From contig JAFZKY010000061.1 in the NCBI GenBank assembly GCA_017551725.1, positions 52,137 through 116,136 on the forward strand: 64,000 bases of DNA, written 5' to 3'. The notes under the pieces are model-generated. The model was not told the DNA's origin. It saw only the letters and a program-made list of their open reading frames with translations, and did not search any database. Of this stretch, positions 33,882 through 42,484 are shown piece by piece. The stretch is from Bacteroidales bacterium. Lineage in GTDB: Bacteria > Bacteroidota > Bacteroidia > Bacteroidales > WCHB1-69. Within the stretch, counting starts at the first letter, position 1, and every line of letters starts with the position of its first letter. The position numbers and the translations under genes were made by a program.

Positions 33882-34595
33882 ATGACAACAATAATACAAA
33901 AAGAAGCAATCATACTGGCCGGCGGTTTCGGCACGCGGTTACAGGGTGTGGTGAATGATGTTCCCAAACCCATGGCGCCTGTGAACGGACGTCCGTTTCT
34001 AACCTATGTATTGGATTATCTGATTGAATATAAATACAATAGGGTTGTCTTGTCGGTGGGTTATCTGCATGAGAAGATAGAGGAGTATTTTGGCACGCAA
34101 TACAAATCGCTTGAGATTGATTATGCCGTGGAGACAGAACCGCTCGGTACGGGTGGCGGTATCTGGTTTGCAATGTCTAAGTGCCATTCCGACAATGTTT
34201 TGGTTGTCAATGGAGATACTCTTTTCAAAGTGGATTTATCCGCTTTTGAGCGTTTTTTTACAGAAAAACAGAGTCCGCTCTCGATTGTTCTCCGCGAGGT
34301 GGAGGACGTGTCCCGCTACGGCAGTGTGTTGATTGGCGACAACAACTTGATCGTAATGTTTTCGGAAAAGGAATCGTCGGAAGGAAGCGGTCTCATTAAC
34401 GGAGGCGTATATCTCATAGACAGAAGCTTGTTCGACAAATACCCCCAACCGAAGAAATTCTCGTTTGAAAAAGATTTAATGATGAAATTTTATACAAAAG
34501 AGTTGTTTTATGGAATGCCCTCTGATGGTTACTTTATTGACATTGGCATTCCAAAAGATTATGCCCGGGCGCAGCAAGAACTGCCTGTTTTATAG
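33882..34595 (+). CDS. hddC: D-glycero-alpha-D-manno-heptose 1-phosphate guanylyltransferase
   Basis: A 237-residue sugar nucleotidyltransferase. 'AIILAGGFGTRLQGVVNDVPKP' is split here by length limits but is the complete GTP-binding signature near residue 8; 'EPLGTGGGIWFA' and 'LVVNGDTLF' are further motifs. HddC converts heptose 1-phosphate to GDP-heptose, the donor for capsule or S-layer glycans. There is no fused GmhB phosphatase domain, and none is encoded in the window. Confidence 0.88.
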   Translation: MTTIIQKEAIILAGGFGTRLQGVVNDVPKPMAPVNGRPFLTYVLDYLIEYKYNRVVLSVGYLHEKIEEYFGTQYKSLEIDYAVETEPLGTGGGIWFAMSKCHSDNVLVVNGDTLFKVDLSAFERFFTEKQSPLSIVLREVEDVSRYGSVLIGDNNLIVMFSEKESSEGSGLINGGVYLIDRSLFDKYPQPKKFSFEKDLMMKFYTKELFYGMPSDGYFIDIGIPKDYARAQQELPVL

Positions 34596-34620
34596 TTGTT
34601 TTTAATCTGATTATTAAATT

Positions 34621-35196
34621 ATGAACTCCCGTATTCCCCAATCCATTCAGCAATCCATCGCCGCGAAGCAGGCGGTTCTCGATAACCCCGAATTTATGGA
34701 GCGCATCCAGCAGGCGGCTGACATGATTGTCGCCTCCCTGCGCGGCGGCGGCAAAATCCATTTCTGCGGCAACGGTGGCAGCGCCGCCGACGCGCAACAC
34801 CTCGCCGCCGAGCTCTCCGGCCGCTTCTACTTCGATCGGCCGCCCCTCAACGCCGAAGCCCTCCACTGCAACACCTCCTACCTCACCGCTGTGGGCAACG
34901 ATTACGGCTACGACCTCGTCTTCTCGCGCCTGCTGCGCGGCACCGCCAAGGCCGGTGACGTCATCGTGGGCATCTCCACCTCCGGCAACTCCAAGAACAT
35001 CCTCAATGCCTTCGAGGTGGCCAAGGAGATGGGCGTGAAAATCATCGCTATGACGGGCGAGACCGGCGGCAAGATGAAGGAATGTGCGGACATCCTGCTC
35101 AATGTGCCCTCCACCGACACGCCGCGCATCCAGGAGAGCCATATCATGCTCGGCCACATTATCTGCGAACTCGTAGAGAGTGCGCTTTTCGCATGA
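34621..35196 (+). CDS. gmhA: Sedoheptulose 7-phosphate isomerase
   Basis: A 191-residue SIS-domain protein. 'HFCGNGGSAADAQHLAAEL' with the substrate loop is the GmhA hallmark, followed by 'GISTSGNSKNIL' and 'LGHIICELVE'. GmhA makes D-glycero-D-manno-heptose 7-phosphate, the first committed step toward GDP-heptose. It is the third gene of the heptose set, 25 bases after hddC. The coding sequence is clearly GC-richer than hddC before it. Confidence 0.93.
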   Translation: MNSRIPQSIQQSIAAKQAVLDNPEFMERIQQAADMIVASLRGGGKIHFCGNGGSAADAQHLAAELSGRFYFDRPPLNAEALHCNTSYLTAVGNDYGYDLVFSRLLRGTAKAGDVIVGISTSGNSKNILNAFEVAKEMGVKIIAMTGETGGKMKECADILLNVPSTDTPRIQESHIMLGHIICELVESALFA

Positions 35197-35264
35197 GTGT
35201 AACTCATTTGCAGTACAGTTTACCTTTTTTCTCAAAAACATTCTCGTTTTTGGGAGATTTTTAC

Positions 35265-35272
35265 TACTTTTG
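35265..35272 (+). promoter_or_regulatory. -7 promoter element TACTTTTG (gene at 35331)
   Basis: TACTTTTGCC fits TAnnTTTG and lies 58 bases before ATG 35331, suggesting a new transcript after gmhA. Confidence 0.5.
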
Positions 35273-35330
35273 CCGTGTGAATCTCATTTCCATCGGATGA
35301 GAGGTCCGCACCCCTAAATCGTATGCCATT

Positions 35331-35954
35331 ATGTACATGAATGAATCCCTTTTCAAAGACTTTTTAAGCAACAGGGAGATATTATGGCTGGGCATCAACT
35401 TCTCGCAGGCGAAATTCACACGCCAGGGGCTGGACTTCTCCCAAGAGATTATGCAGCACTATTTCCAGGATTGGAACAAGTTGATTCTCAACGACCAGAA
35501 AAAATACGACATCCGCATGAGCTTCCGCAAGCCCATCATGCAGTACGACTTGTCGCTGGTGACCAAAATCAACAAGACAGCCAAAGCCTCCAATATTCTG
35601 GTGCCGCACATCAGTTTCAAGGACGTGCTCCAGGAAGAAGGCGTTCGGGAGTACGTCGCCCAGTATCCCGTTGTGTCCGACATCCGCTTTGCCCTTACCT
35701 TTCTGGTGGAGTCGTTCGACACGCTTGCCAAGACGGCTTCCATTTGGGTCATCATCTTCCAGACTGCTGACGCCGAGCCGGTGCTGTGCGAGAAATTCCT
35801 GAAGACTCCTGGCGGATTTGGTGCTCGAAACTACTGGGCCAGAACGTTTTATAATTTGCTTTTTGACATAAAAAAACAGGATTACCTCCGCTGGGAGAAC
35901 ATGGTCAAGGAACCGGAACTCCAGCATCCGGACATCATTAATCCTATAATCTGA
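35331..35954 (+). CDS. Conserved-looking protein of unknown function
   Basis: I do not recognise this 207-residue protein. It has no signal peptide, membrane segment or known catalytic motif; the middle ('SDIRFALTFLVESFD', 'ASIWVIIFQTAD') looks like a mixed alpha/beta core. A second start at 35337 is possible. Only 9 bases separate it from the phosphohexomutase gene, so the two are probably co-transcribed. Codon use resembles its neighbours, so recent transfer is not suggested. Confidence 0.85.
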   Translation: MYMNESLFKDFLSNREILWLGINFSQAKFTRQGLDFSQEIMQHYFQDWNKLILNDQKKYDIRMSFRKPIMQYDLSLVTKINKTAKASNILVPHISFKDVLQEEGVREYVAQYPVVSDIRFALTFLVESFDTLAKTASIWVIIFQTADAEPVLCEKFLKTPGGFGARNYWARTFYNLLFDIKKQDYLRWENMVKEPELQHPDIINPII

Positions 35955-35963
35955 TTTTTCAAT

Positions 35964-37310
35964 ATGGGTGCATTCAAAGCATACGATTTCCGCGGAATCT
36001 TCGGCCAGGATTTCGACTTGGACACAGTGTATAAATTCGGCTATTTCCTTCCTTCGCTTTTAAAAACGGACAAAGTGCTCATCGGGCGCGATATGCGTAC
36101 CACTTCGCCGCAGATGTTCGAGGCTCTTTCCCGTGGCGTCACCGATGCAGGTGCCGATGTTTATGACATGGGGCTGACCACCACGCCGATGGTCTATTAT
36201 TTCACCGCGCAGCACCATTTCGATGCTTCGGTGATGATCACCGCCTCGCACAACCCCAAGGACCACAACGGGTTGAAGGTCTCCACCACCAACGCTCTGC
36301 CCGTGGGCTATGACTCCGGTCTCGGCGAGCTGGAACGTCGTGTGAAAGAAGAGCCCGTGACGCCCGCTGCCACCAAAGGTCGCATCGTACCTTATCCTGT
36401 GAAAGACGAATACCTTGCCTTCCAAAGCCGTTATCATCACGACCTCTCCAACCTCAACATCGTGATGGACTGCAGCAATGGCATGGCCGCCCTGCTGGTG
36501 AAGGACATCTTTGGCACGGCGCCTACCTATATGTTCGACACCCTCGACGGCACGTTCCCCAACCACGAGGCCAATCCATTGGAGGCGGAGAATGTGGTGG
36601 CCCTGCAGGCAAAGGTGCGCGAAACGCACGCCGACATCGGTGTCATCTTCGACGGCGACGCCGACCGCGTGATGTTCGTGGACGAACACGGCGACTTTAT
36701 CCCGCCCGACCTGATGATTGCCGTTCTCGGGCATTATTTCATAAAAGAGAAAGACTACCCCGGCAAGGTCATCCAGGACATCCGGACATCCAAATCCGTG
36801 TCCGAATACATCGAGAAGATGGGCCGCGAGGTCGAGATTTGGCGTGTGGGACGTGCCTATGCCGCGCTGAAGCTGCGTGAGATCGACGGCGCCTTCGGCG
36901 GGGAGTTCGCCGGCCATTACTATTTTCGCGACTTCTTCTACTCCGATTCCGCCATGATTGCCGCCCAGGTGCTGCTGCATGTCTTCAGTGACATGAAGCG
37001 CCAGGGCATGTCCGTATCCCAGCTTATCCGACAAATCAAGCAGTACGCCAACTCCGGCGAGATCAACTTCACTATCCAGCAGAAAAAAGAGGCTATGGAG
37101 GCCGTGCGCGAACATTTCTGCGCCATCGAAGAACCCTCCACCGTGATGGACTTTGACGGCTACCGCATTGAGTTCCGCGATTGGTGGTTCAATATACGTC
37201 CCTCTAACACAGAACCTTACCTGCGCCTGCTCATGGAAGCCCGCACTCCTGAGATGCTACAGGAGAAGCTGGCGGAGATGAAAGCCGTGCTGAAGGCATT
37301 CCAACAGTAA
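35964..37310 (+). CDS. Phosphomannomutase / phosphoglucomutase
   Basis: A 448-residue alpha-D-phosphohexomutase with all four active-site loops: phosphoserine 'MITASHNPKDHNG' near residue 92, metal loop 'FDGDADRVMFVD' near 228, sugar loop 'GGEFAGHYYF' near 310 and phosphate loop 'RPSNTEPYLRL' near 412. It interconverts hexose 6- and 1-phosphates and so feeds GDP-mannose or UDP-glucose synthesis for the surrounding glycan genes. Which hexose is preferred cannot be told. Confidence 0.93.
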   Translation: MGAFKAYDFRGIFGQDFDLDTVYKFGYFLPSLLKTDKVLIGRDMRTTSPQMFEALSRGVTDAGADVYDMGLTTTPMVYYFTAQHHFDASVMITASHNPKDHNGLKVSTTNALPVGYDSGLGELERRVKEEPVTPAATKGRIVPYPVKDEYLAFQSRYHHDLSNLNIVMDCSNGMAALLVKDIFGTAPTYMFDTLDGTFPNHEANPLEAENVVALQAKVRETHADIGVIFDGDADRVMFVDEHGDFIPPDLMIAVLGHYFIKEKDYPGKVIQDIRTSKSVSEYIEKMGREVEIWRVGRAYAALKLREIDGAFGGEFAGHYYFRDFFYSDSAMIAAQVLLHVFSDMKRQGMSVSQLIRQIKQYANSGEINFTIQQKKEAMEAVREHFCAIEEPSTVMDFDGYRIEFRDWWFNIRPSNTEPYLRLLMEARTPEMLQEKLAEMKAVLKAFQQ

Positions 37311-37349
37311 AACGGTTCATCAGCGGGATAACCAACGAAACATAGCACG

Positions 37350-38663
37350 ATGTTCGACAAAATTCTCAACACCTTCGTGACGCGAGTGTTCTCCATGTTG
37401 ATGATGTTCCTTGTGGTCATCATCAACACCAACACCTTCGGCCCCGAGGGCACGGGCACCATCGCGCTGGTCATCCTCGGGCTCACGCTGTTGCAGGTGC
37501 TGTCGAACTTTGTGGGCGGGACTTCTTTGGTGTTTTTGACCCCGCAGAAAAACATTTTCCAGCTGTTGTTCCTCTCCTACCTTTGGGCGGTGGTCAGCAA
37601 CCTCGGTGGAGTGGTTGCCTTGCATTATCTCAAACTTGTGCCACAGGAATACACGTTCCATCTGCTTGCGCTTACGTTGGTGTACAGCATCTACTATATC
37701 CATGTGGGCATCATTCAGGGGAAAGAGGAGATCCGGCGTTTCAATGCGCTGCAACTCACGCAGGTTGTGCTGCTGTTGTTGTCGCTGGCTGGGGCAATTC
37801 TCGTCTGCAAAGGCACGCACCGTACCCCGACCGTGGATATCTATTTATACGTGTTTCTGTTCTCCTATCTCGTGCCGGCGGCGGTCAGTTGCTTTTATAT
37901 CGCCAAGCATGTTGGCAAGCCTGACTTCCAAGGTATGGGCGGATTGCTGGCGGAGATGTTCCGGCTTGGTTTTTGGACGCAGCTTGCCAATCTGACGCAG
38001 TTGCTCACCTACCGGCTCAACTATTACCTGATAGAGGGTTTTGTTGGCCGTAAACCATTGGGTCTCTATGAATTGGGAACCCGTATTTCCGAGGCGGTCT
38101 GGATTTTTCCGAAAAGCATCTGTCTGGTGCAGTATGCCCGCATAGCGAACAGCGATGACGATCAGTATGCCAAGCATCTCACGTTGGGGCTGCTCAAGAT
38201 TGTGTTTGTGTTTTCGCTTTTGGCTGTGTTGTTCCTTTGGGCGCTGCCGGCCAGCTTCATCGCTTGGGTGTTCGGGCCGGAGTTCGCTGCCTCCAAGCCG
38301 GTCATCTGCAGCCTGCTTCCGGGTATCGTGTCGCTGGCGTGCATGTCGGTGATGTCGCACCATTTCGCCGGTTATGGCAAATACTGGATCAACGCGGTGG
38401 GTTCCCTTATCGGCTTGGCTGTCACGGCGGCGTTGGGCTTCACACTCCTGCCTGCGGCGGCGGAAGCGGGTCAGCTGAATGCCTTGCGCACCGCCGGCTG
38501 GATATCCTCAGGTGCCTATTTCGCCTCGTTGGTCTTCACCACGGTCTGTTTCATCCACCATACTTCCGCCGGCTTCCGGGATTTCCTTATCACCAAAGAG
38601 GACTGGCTCCTGTTGAAGAATATTGTTCACGATAAAATCACCTCTTTCCGAAACCGCAAATGA
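37350..38663 (+). CDS. Oligosaccharide flippase (Wzx / MOP superfamily)
   Basis: The 437-residue protein has about 12 hydrophobic segments in the pattern of polysaccharide-biosynthesis flippases, starting 'VTRVFSMLMMFLVVIINTN' with the following 'FGPEGTGTIALVIL' loop typical of the family. It would move lipid-linked repeat units across the inner membrane. The TGA overlaps the next gene's ATG (ATGA). Confidence 0.88.
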   Translation: MFDKILNTFVTRVFSMLMMFLVVIINTNTFGPEGTGTIALVILGLTLLQVLSNFVGGTSLVFLTPQKNIFQLLFLSYLWAVVSNLGGVVALHYLKLVPQEYTFHLLALTLVYSIYYIHVGIIQGKEEIRRFNALQLTQVVLLLLSLAGAILVCKGTHRTPTVDIYLYVFLFSYLVPAAVSCFYIAKHVGKPDFQGMGGLLAEMFRLGFWTQLANLTQLLTYRLNYYLIEGFVGRKPLGLYELGTRISEAVWIFPKSICLVQYARIANSDDDQYAKHLTLGLLKIVFVFSLLAVLFLWALPASFIAWVFGPEFAASKPVICSLLPGIVSLACMSVMSHHFAGYGKYWINAVGSLIGLAVTAALGFTLLPAAAEAGQLNALRTAGWISSGAYFASLVFTTVCFIHHTSAGFRDFLITKEDWLLLKNIVHDKITSFRNRK

Positions 38664-39838
38664 TGACCATACTGCATCTTCCATCCTGGTTCCCGAATTC
38701 GCAGAAGCCCTTGGACGGCAATTTCATCCTCCGGCATATTGCGGCTGTGGCCCCGTTTACCCGTTCCATTATGTTGCGGCATACGGATGTTGCTTTCGAA
38801 AAATATCTGTCAATGGATGATTGGACTCTGTTTTATCCGATCTTCGCGCCAAGAAAACTCTCAAAAGTACAATTGCTCCATGCTTACGACAAGGCTTTCC
38901 GTGCCATCATCCGGGAGTATGGGAAACCGGATATCATTCATCTGCACGTTGCCCTGCCGCTGGGTCCTGTGGCGGTGTATTTGAGCACACGCTATTGTAT
39001 TCCGCTGGTGGTGAGCGAGCACTGGTCTGTCTATCAGCCTCAAAATAGGCATCTCCTATCAGCCGCGCAACGGATTCAACTGAAAATGGTCTATCGTTGC
39101 GCCGCCGCCGTCACGACCGTTTCCGATAACTTGCACAATGCCATCGTGGAGACCGTGCCGGCTGCTGCGGGTGTGCCGTACCACCAGGTCAGCAATGTGG
39201 TGGATACCAACCTCTTCACCCCCAATCCTTCTCGGATGTCTGATGATGGCAAATGGCACATCCTGCATGTTTCCACGTTGGAGAATGCTTCCAAGAACAT
39301 TATGGGTATCCTGCGCGTCGTCAAGGCTTTGAATGCGATACGCACGGATTTTGTGCTCGATATTATCCATGATCTTGGCAATGCGGAGGCGGAGCAGTTT
39401 ATCCAAGACAATAATATGGGGGAATATGTCCGTCTGTTGGGTAAAAAAACGCCTTCCGAGGTGGCGGAACATATCCGTCAAAGCGCGTTTATGCTGCAGT
39501 TTTCCAATTATGAGAACCAGCCTTGTGTGTTGTTGGAGTCGTTTGCGTGCGGGAAGCCGGTCCTGGCCACGCGGGTGGGTGGCATTCCTGAAATCGTGGA
39601 CACGTCCCGCGGGCGGCTGGTCGCGCCGAAGGACGAAAACGCTCTTTTGGAACAACTCCAGTTCATGTTGGACCACAGCCGCGATTTCGACCGCGACGCC
39701 ATCCGTGATTATGCGGCGTGCCATTTCAGCGTCCGGCACATTGGCCAGGCACTATATAATATATATGGTATGGTTTTGAAACAGGACTGCACTGAATTGC
39801 CTTTTGAGGAGGCTACTCCTCCGTCGGGCGGCTGCTGA
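38660..39838 (+). CDS. Glycosyltransferase, GT4-like (GT-B fold)
   Basis: A 392-residue GT4 enzyme: 'HLPSWFPNSQKPLDGNFI' at the N terminus, 'DIIHLHVALPLGP' and 'VVSEHWSVY' in the acceptor domain and the donor site 'SNYENQPCVLLESFACGKP' followed by 'RVGGIPEIV'. It overlaps the flippase gene by 4 nt. The last 26 nt overlap the convergent pseudouridine synthase gene. Probable last step in this glycan block. Confidence 0.9.
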   Translation: MMTILHLPSWFPNSQKPLDGNFILRHIAAVAPFTRSIMLRHTDVAFEKYLSMDDWTLFYPIFAPRKLSKVQLLHAYDKAFRAIIREYGKPDIIHLHVALPLGPVAVYLSTRYCIPLVVSEHWSVYQPQNRHLLSAAQRIQLKMVYRCAAAVTTVSDNLHNAIVETVPAAAGVPYHQVSNVVDTNLFTPNPSRMSDDGKWHILHVSTLENASKNIMGILRVVKALNAIRTDFVLDIIHDLGNAEAEQFIQDNNMGEYVRLLGKKTPSEVAEHIRQSAFMLQFSNYENQPCVLLESFACGKPVLATRVGGIPEIVDTSRGRLVAPKDENALLEQLQFMLDHSRDFDRDAIRDYAACHFSVRHIGQALYNIYGMVLKQDCTELPFEEATPPSGGC

Positions 39839-40871
39839 CATAATCGCGCCATTTGTTCACCACCGCCTGAAAATCCGCCGGCAGTTCCGATTCAAACAAC
39901 ACGTATTCGCCTTTTGTGGGATGCATGAATCCTATGGACTTGGCGTGAAGCGCCTGTCGGGGCATCAGGGCAAAGCAGTTGCGTATGAACTGCTGGTACT
40001 TGGAGAAGGTGGTCCCTTTCAGGATGCGGTGGCCGCCGTACGACTCGTCATTGAAGAGCGGGTGGCCGATATGCTGCATGTGTACGCGTATCTGGTGCGT
40101 GCGGCCCGTCTCGAGCTGACATTCCACAAGTGTCACATAACCAAAGCGTTCCAATACTCGCCAGTGGGTGACGGCGTGCTTGCCGCGCTCGTCGTCTTCC
40201 GGGAACACGGTCATGATCATGCGGTCTTTGGGATGGCGGCCCACGTTGCCCACGATGGTGCCGGAGTCCTCGTCGAAGTCGCCCCACACCAGCGCCCAGT
40301 ACTTGCGTTCGAGGTTGTGGTCGAAGAAGACCTTGGCGAGGCGCATCTGGGCCAGCTCGTTCTTGGTGACCACCATGAGGCCGGAGGTGTTTTTGTCGAT
40401 GCGGTGTACCAGCAAGGGTTTCACAGGTGTGCCGTCGGGCTGCCGCTGGTCCTGGAAATAGTAGCACAGCGCGTTGACCAGCGTGCCGGTGTAGTTGCCG
40501 AAGGCGGGATGCACCACCATGCCGGGCTCCTTGTTGACGATGACGAAGTCGTCGTCCTCGTAGATGATGTTGACGGGTATGTCTTCCGGATAGACCTCTG
40601 TGTCGCGGGGCGGGTTGGGCATCAGGATGGAGATCACATCGTTGGGATGCACCTTGTAGTTCTGCCGCTCGGGCTTGCCGTTCACCAGGATGCACCCGGC
40701 CTTCGCCGCCTGCTGTATCTTGTTGCGCGAGGTGTTGCGGATCAGGTTGAACAGGTATTTGTCAATGCGGAGCAGCTCCGTGCCGGGATCGACCACGAAA
40801 CGGTAATGCTCGTACAGTTCATCTTTGGGGTTCGTACCCTCTGTTTCCGTAATGGGGTTCTCTACTTTCAT
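39813..40871 (-). CDS. RluA-family 23S rRNA pseudouridine synthase (RluD-like)
   Basis: The protein has an N-terminal S4 RNA-binding domain ('RIDKYLFNLIRNTSRNKIQ' onward) and a catalytic domain with 'VHRIDKNTSGLMVVTK', where the aspartate is the nucleophile. 352 residues is normal for RluA/RluD-like enzymes, which isomerise uridines in large-subunit rRNA or tRNA. I chose ATG 40871 since the TATCTTTG element at 40891-40898 lies inside the longer ORF (start 40910). Confidence 0.92.
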   Translation of the reverse strand: MKVENPITETEGTNPKDELYEHYRFVVDPGTELLRIDKYLFNLIRNTSRNKIQQAAKAGCILVNGKPERQNYKVHPNDVISILMPNPPRDTEVYPEDIPVNIIYEDDDFVIVNKEPGMVVHPAFGNYTGTLVNALCYYFQDQRQPDGTPVKPLLVHRIDKNTSGLMVVTKNELAQMRLAKVFFDHNLERKYWALVWGDFDEDSGTIVGNVGRHPKDRMIMTVFPEDDERGKHAVTHWRVLERFGYVTLVECQLETGRTHQIRVHMQHIGHPLFNDESYGGHRILKGTTFSKYQQFIRNCFALMPRQALHAKSIGFMHPTKGEYVLFESELPADFQAVVNKWRDYVSSRPTEE

Positions 40872-40890
40872 CAAGCATGATTTTTCGGCG

Positions 40891-40898
40891 CAAAGATA
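40891..40898 (-). promoter_or_regulatory. -7 promoter element TATCTTTG (pseudouridine synthase)
   Basis: The minus strand reads TATCTTTGCG 20-27 bases before ATG 40871, giving a very short leader. Confidence 0.55.
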
Positions 40899-40978
40899 GG
40901 ATTTTTTCAAACAGGAGGAAGAAGGTAAAGTCGAAAATATGTTAAATGTTAATATTTCATAAAACTTTTATTTAGATA

Positions 40979-41009
40979 TTGACAAAAGGGCGATATGGTT
41001 GTATCTTTG
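40979..41009 (+). promoter_or_regulatory. Full Bacteroidota-type promoter, TTG-N20-TATCTTTG
   Basis: TTG at 40979-40981 and TATCTTTG at 41002-41009 are separated by 20 bases, the expected -33/-7 spacing. It places transcription downstream of the ORF's first ATG (40995), so the gene starts at 41028. Confidence 0.7.
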
Positions 41010-41027
41010 TCACCAAATTGGAATGCG

Positions 41028-42062
41028 ATGAAGAAATGGATGATGTTGGGCTTGTGCTTGGCGATAGGGGTGATGGCGCTGCGCGGACAGTCGGATTCCC
41101 TCTACAAGGTGGCTTTTTACAATGTGGAAAATCTTTTCCACCCTTCTAATGACTCTCTCACGGCCGATGAGGCTTTTACGCCGACGGGTTCGTATCATTG
41201 GAGTTATGCGAAGTATTTCCGGAAAATCAGCAATGTGGCGAAGGTGCTGATTGCCATGGGGCGCGGGCATCCTCCGGCTGTGGTGGGCCTGGCTGAAATC
41301 GAGTGCGAGCAGGTGCTTAAGGATCTATGCTATCGCTCGCCTTTGCGGAAGTTTGGTTATCGCTATGTGCATCACGACTCGCCCGACCGTCGTGGCGTGG
41401 ATGTGGCGTTGCTCTACCGCGACAGCCTCGTCACCGTCGTGCGGGAGCGTGCGCTGCCCGTGGTATTCGCCTTCGACCCGCAGGCCCGTACCCGCGACCT
41501 GCTGTATGTGTGCCTGCGCTTCCCGGAGGGTGATTCGCTGCACATTATTGTCAACCATTGGACCTCCCGCTACGGCGGCTATGCGGCCACGGTGCCCAAA
41601 CGCAATGCCTGTGCGGACGTGGCACGCGCGTGCGTGGATTCCCTGCTGGCAACCGACCCGCAGGCCAAGATTCTCCTGATGGGGGATTTCAACGACTATC
41701 CTACCGATGAGAGTATGGAACAGCATCTGCGCGCCCGCCGGTATTCGCCCGACAATGAGCGGGATACGCTTTTTAATCTGATGTATGCATTTGAAAAAGA
41801 GCCGAATAAAGGCTCACACAAGCACGAGGATTTCTGGGGCTGCCTCGACCAGATGGTGGTCTCCCGGGCGTTGCTGTTCGGGACGAATGGGATGTGCATT
41901 GCGGGACGGGAGGCCCATATCTTCCAGGATGACTTCCTGTTGGTGCCGGATGAGAAATACGGCGGGGTGAAGAATTTTCGCACCTTTCTCGGTCCGCGCT
42001 ACGTGGGCGGCTTCTCCGACCATCTGCCGGTGTTTATTGAATTTTCTTCACAAAAAAGGTGA
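41028..42062 (+). CDS. Secreted endonuclease/exonuclease/phosphatase-family protein
   Basis: A signal peptide ('MKKWMMLGLCLAIGVMALRGQ') precedes an EEP domain: 'VAFYNVENLFHP', 'VVGLAEIE', 'LLMGDFNDYP' and 'GGFSDHLPVFIEF' carry the metal and catalytic residues (N, E, D/N, D/H). Bacteroidales encode several such exported proteins; substrates (DNA, phospholipid or inositol phosphate) are unknown. The last 29 nt overlap the convergent rseC-like gene. Confidence 0.9.
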   Translation: MKKWMMLGLCLAIGVMALRGQSDSLYKVAFYNVENLFHPSNDSLTADEAFTPTGSYHWSYAKYFRKISNVAKVLIAMGRGHPPAVVGLAEIECEQVLKDLCYRSPLRKFGYRYVHHDSPDRRGVDVALLYRDSLVTVVRERALPVVFAFDPQARTRDLLYVCLRFPEGDSLHIIVNHWTSRYGGYAATVPKRNACADVARACVDSLLATDPQAKILLMGDFNDYPTDESMEQHLRARRYSPDNERDTLFNLMYAFEKEPNKGSHKHEDFWGCLDQMVVSRALLFGTNGMCIAGREAHIFQDDFLLVPDEKYGGVKNFRTFLGPRYVGGFSDHLPVFIEFSSQKR

Positions 42063-42459
42063 ACTGCTGGTCGATTTTGTGGCGGAAATGTTTCAATATG
42101 AAATAGTAGGCCACCAGAAAAACAAGGCTGACGATGACGCTGGCCAGCTCGCTGCGGAAGATGGCGTAGGAACCGAACAGGGCCGCAATCAGGACGAGGA
42201 ACGGGATGAGGTAGGCAATCAGGATGGCTTTCCAGCCAGCCTGCTGTTTCAGGACGAGGTGTACGCGCTCGCCAATCTCGAAGGTTTCCCCGTACAGGGC
42301 TCGTGCGGTGACAAACTCCTGCCGCTGGTCGGAGGATATGCAGATGCTTTTGGCATGGCACTCGCTGCACGCCGAGCTGATGGTGATCTCGATGTCGATC
42401 TCCTCGCCGCGGACGGCCCGCACGATGCCCTCTTTGCAAATGGTGTTTTCTTCTGTCAT
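42034..42459 (-). CDS. rseC: SoxR-reducing system RseC family protein
   Basis: The 141-residue protein has a small cysteine-containing cytosolic domain ('SSACSECHAKSIC' near residue 27) and two transmembrane helices ('AILIAYLIPFLVLIAALFG', 'LASVIVSLVFLVAYYFIL'), the RseC/MucC layout. In Bacteroidota the gene usually precedes rnf genes, whose complex uses related electron carriers; here it is next to radA instead. Its role is membrane redox regulation, by homology only. Confidence 0.85.
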   Translation of the reverse strand: MTEENTICKEGIVRAVRGEEIDIEITISSACSECHAKSICISSDQRQEFVTARALYGETFEIGERVHLVLKQQAGWKAILIAYLIPFLVLIAALFGSYAIFRSELASVIVSLVFLVAYYFILKHFRHKIDQQFTFFVKKIQ

Positions 42460-42484
42460 GTGGGAATGGGTGTTAGGGTTGAAA

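Noticed and set aside
36060-37115. 351-codon ORF on the minus strand opposite the phosphohexomutase
   Set aside because: The plus frame has all catalytic loops of a known family; the minus frame is low in sense (many H, V, G) and arises from GC-rich codons.
39804-40880. 358-codon plus-strand ORF over the pseudouridine synthase
   Set aside because: Mirror frame of a clear RluA-family gene with no recognisable motif.
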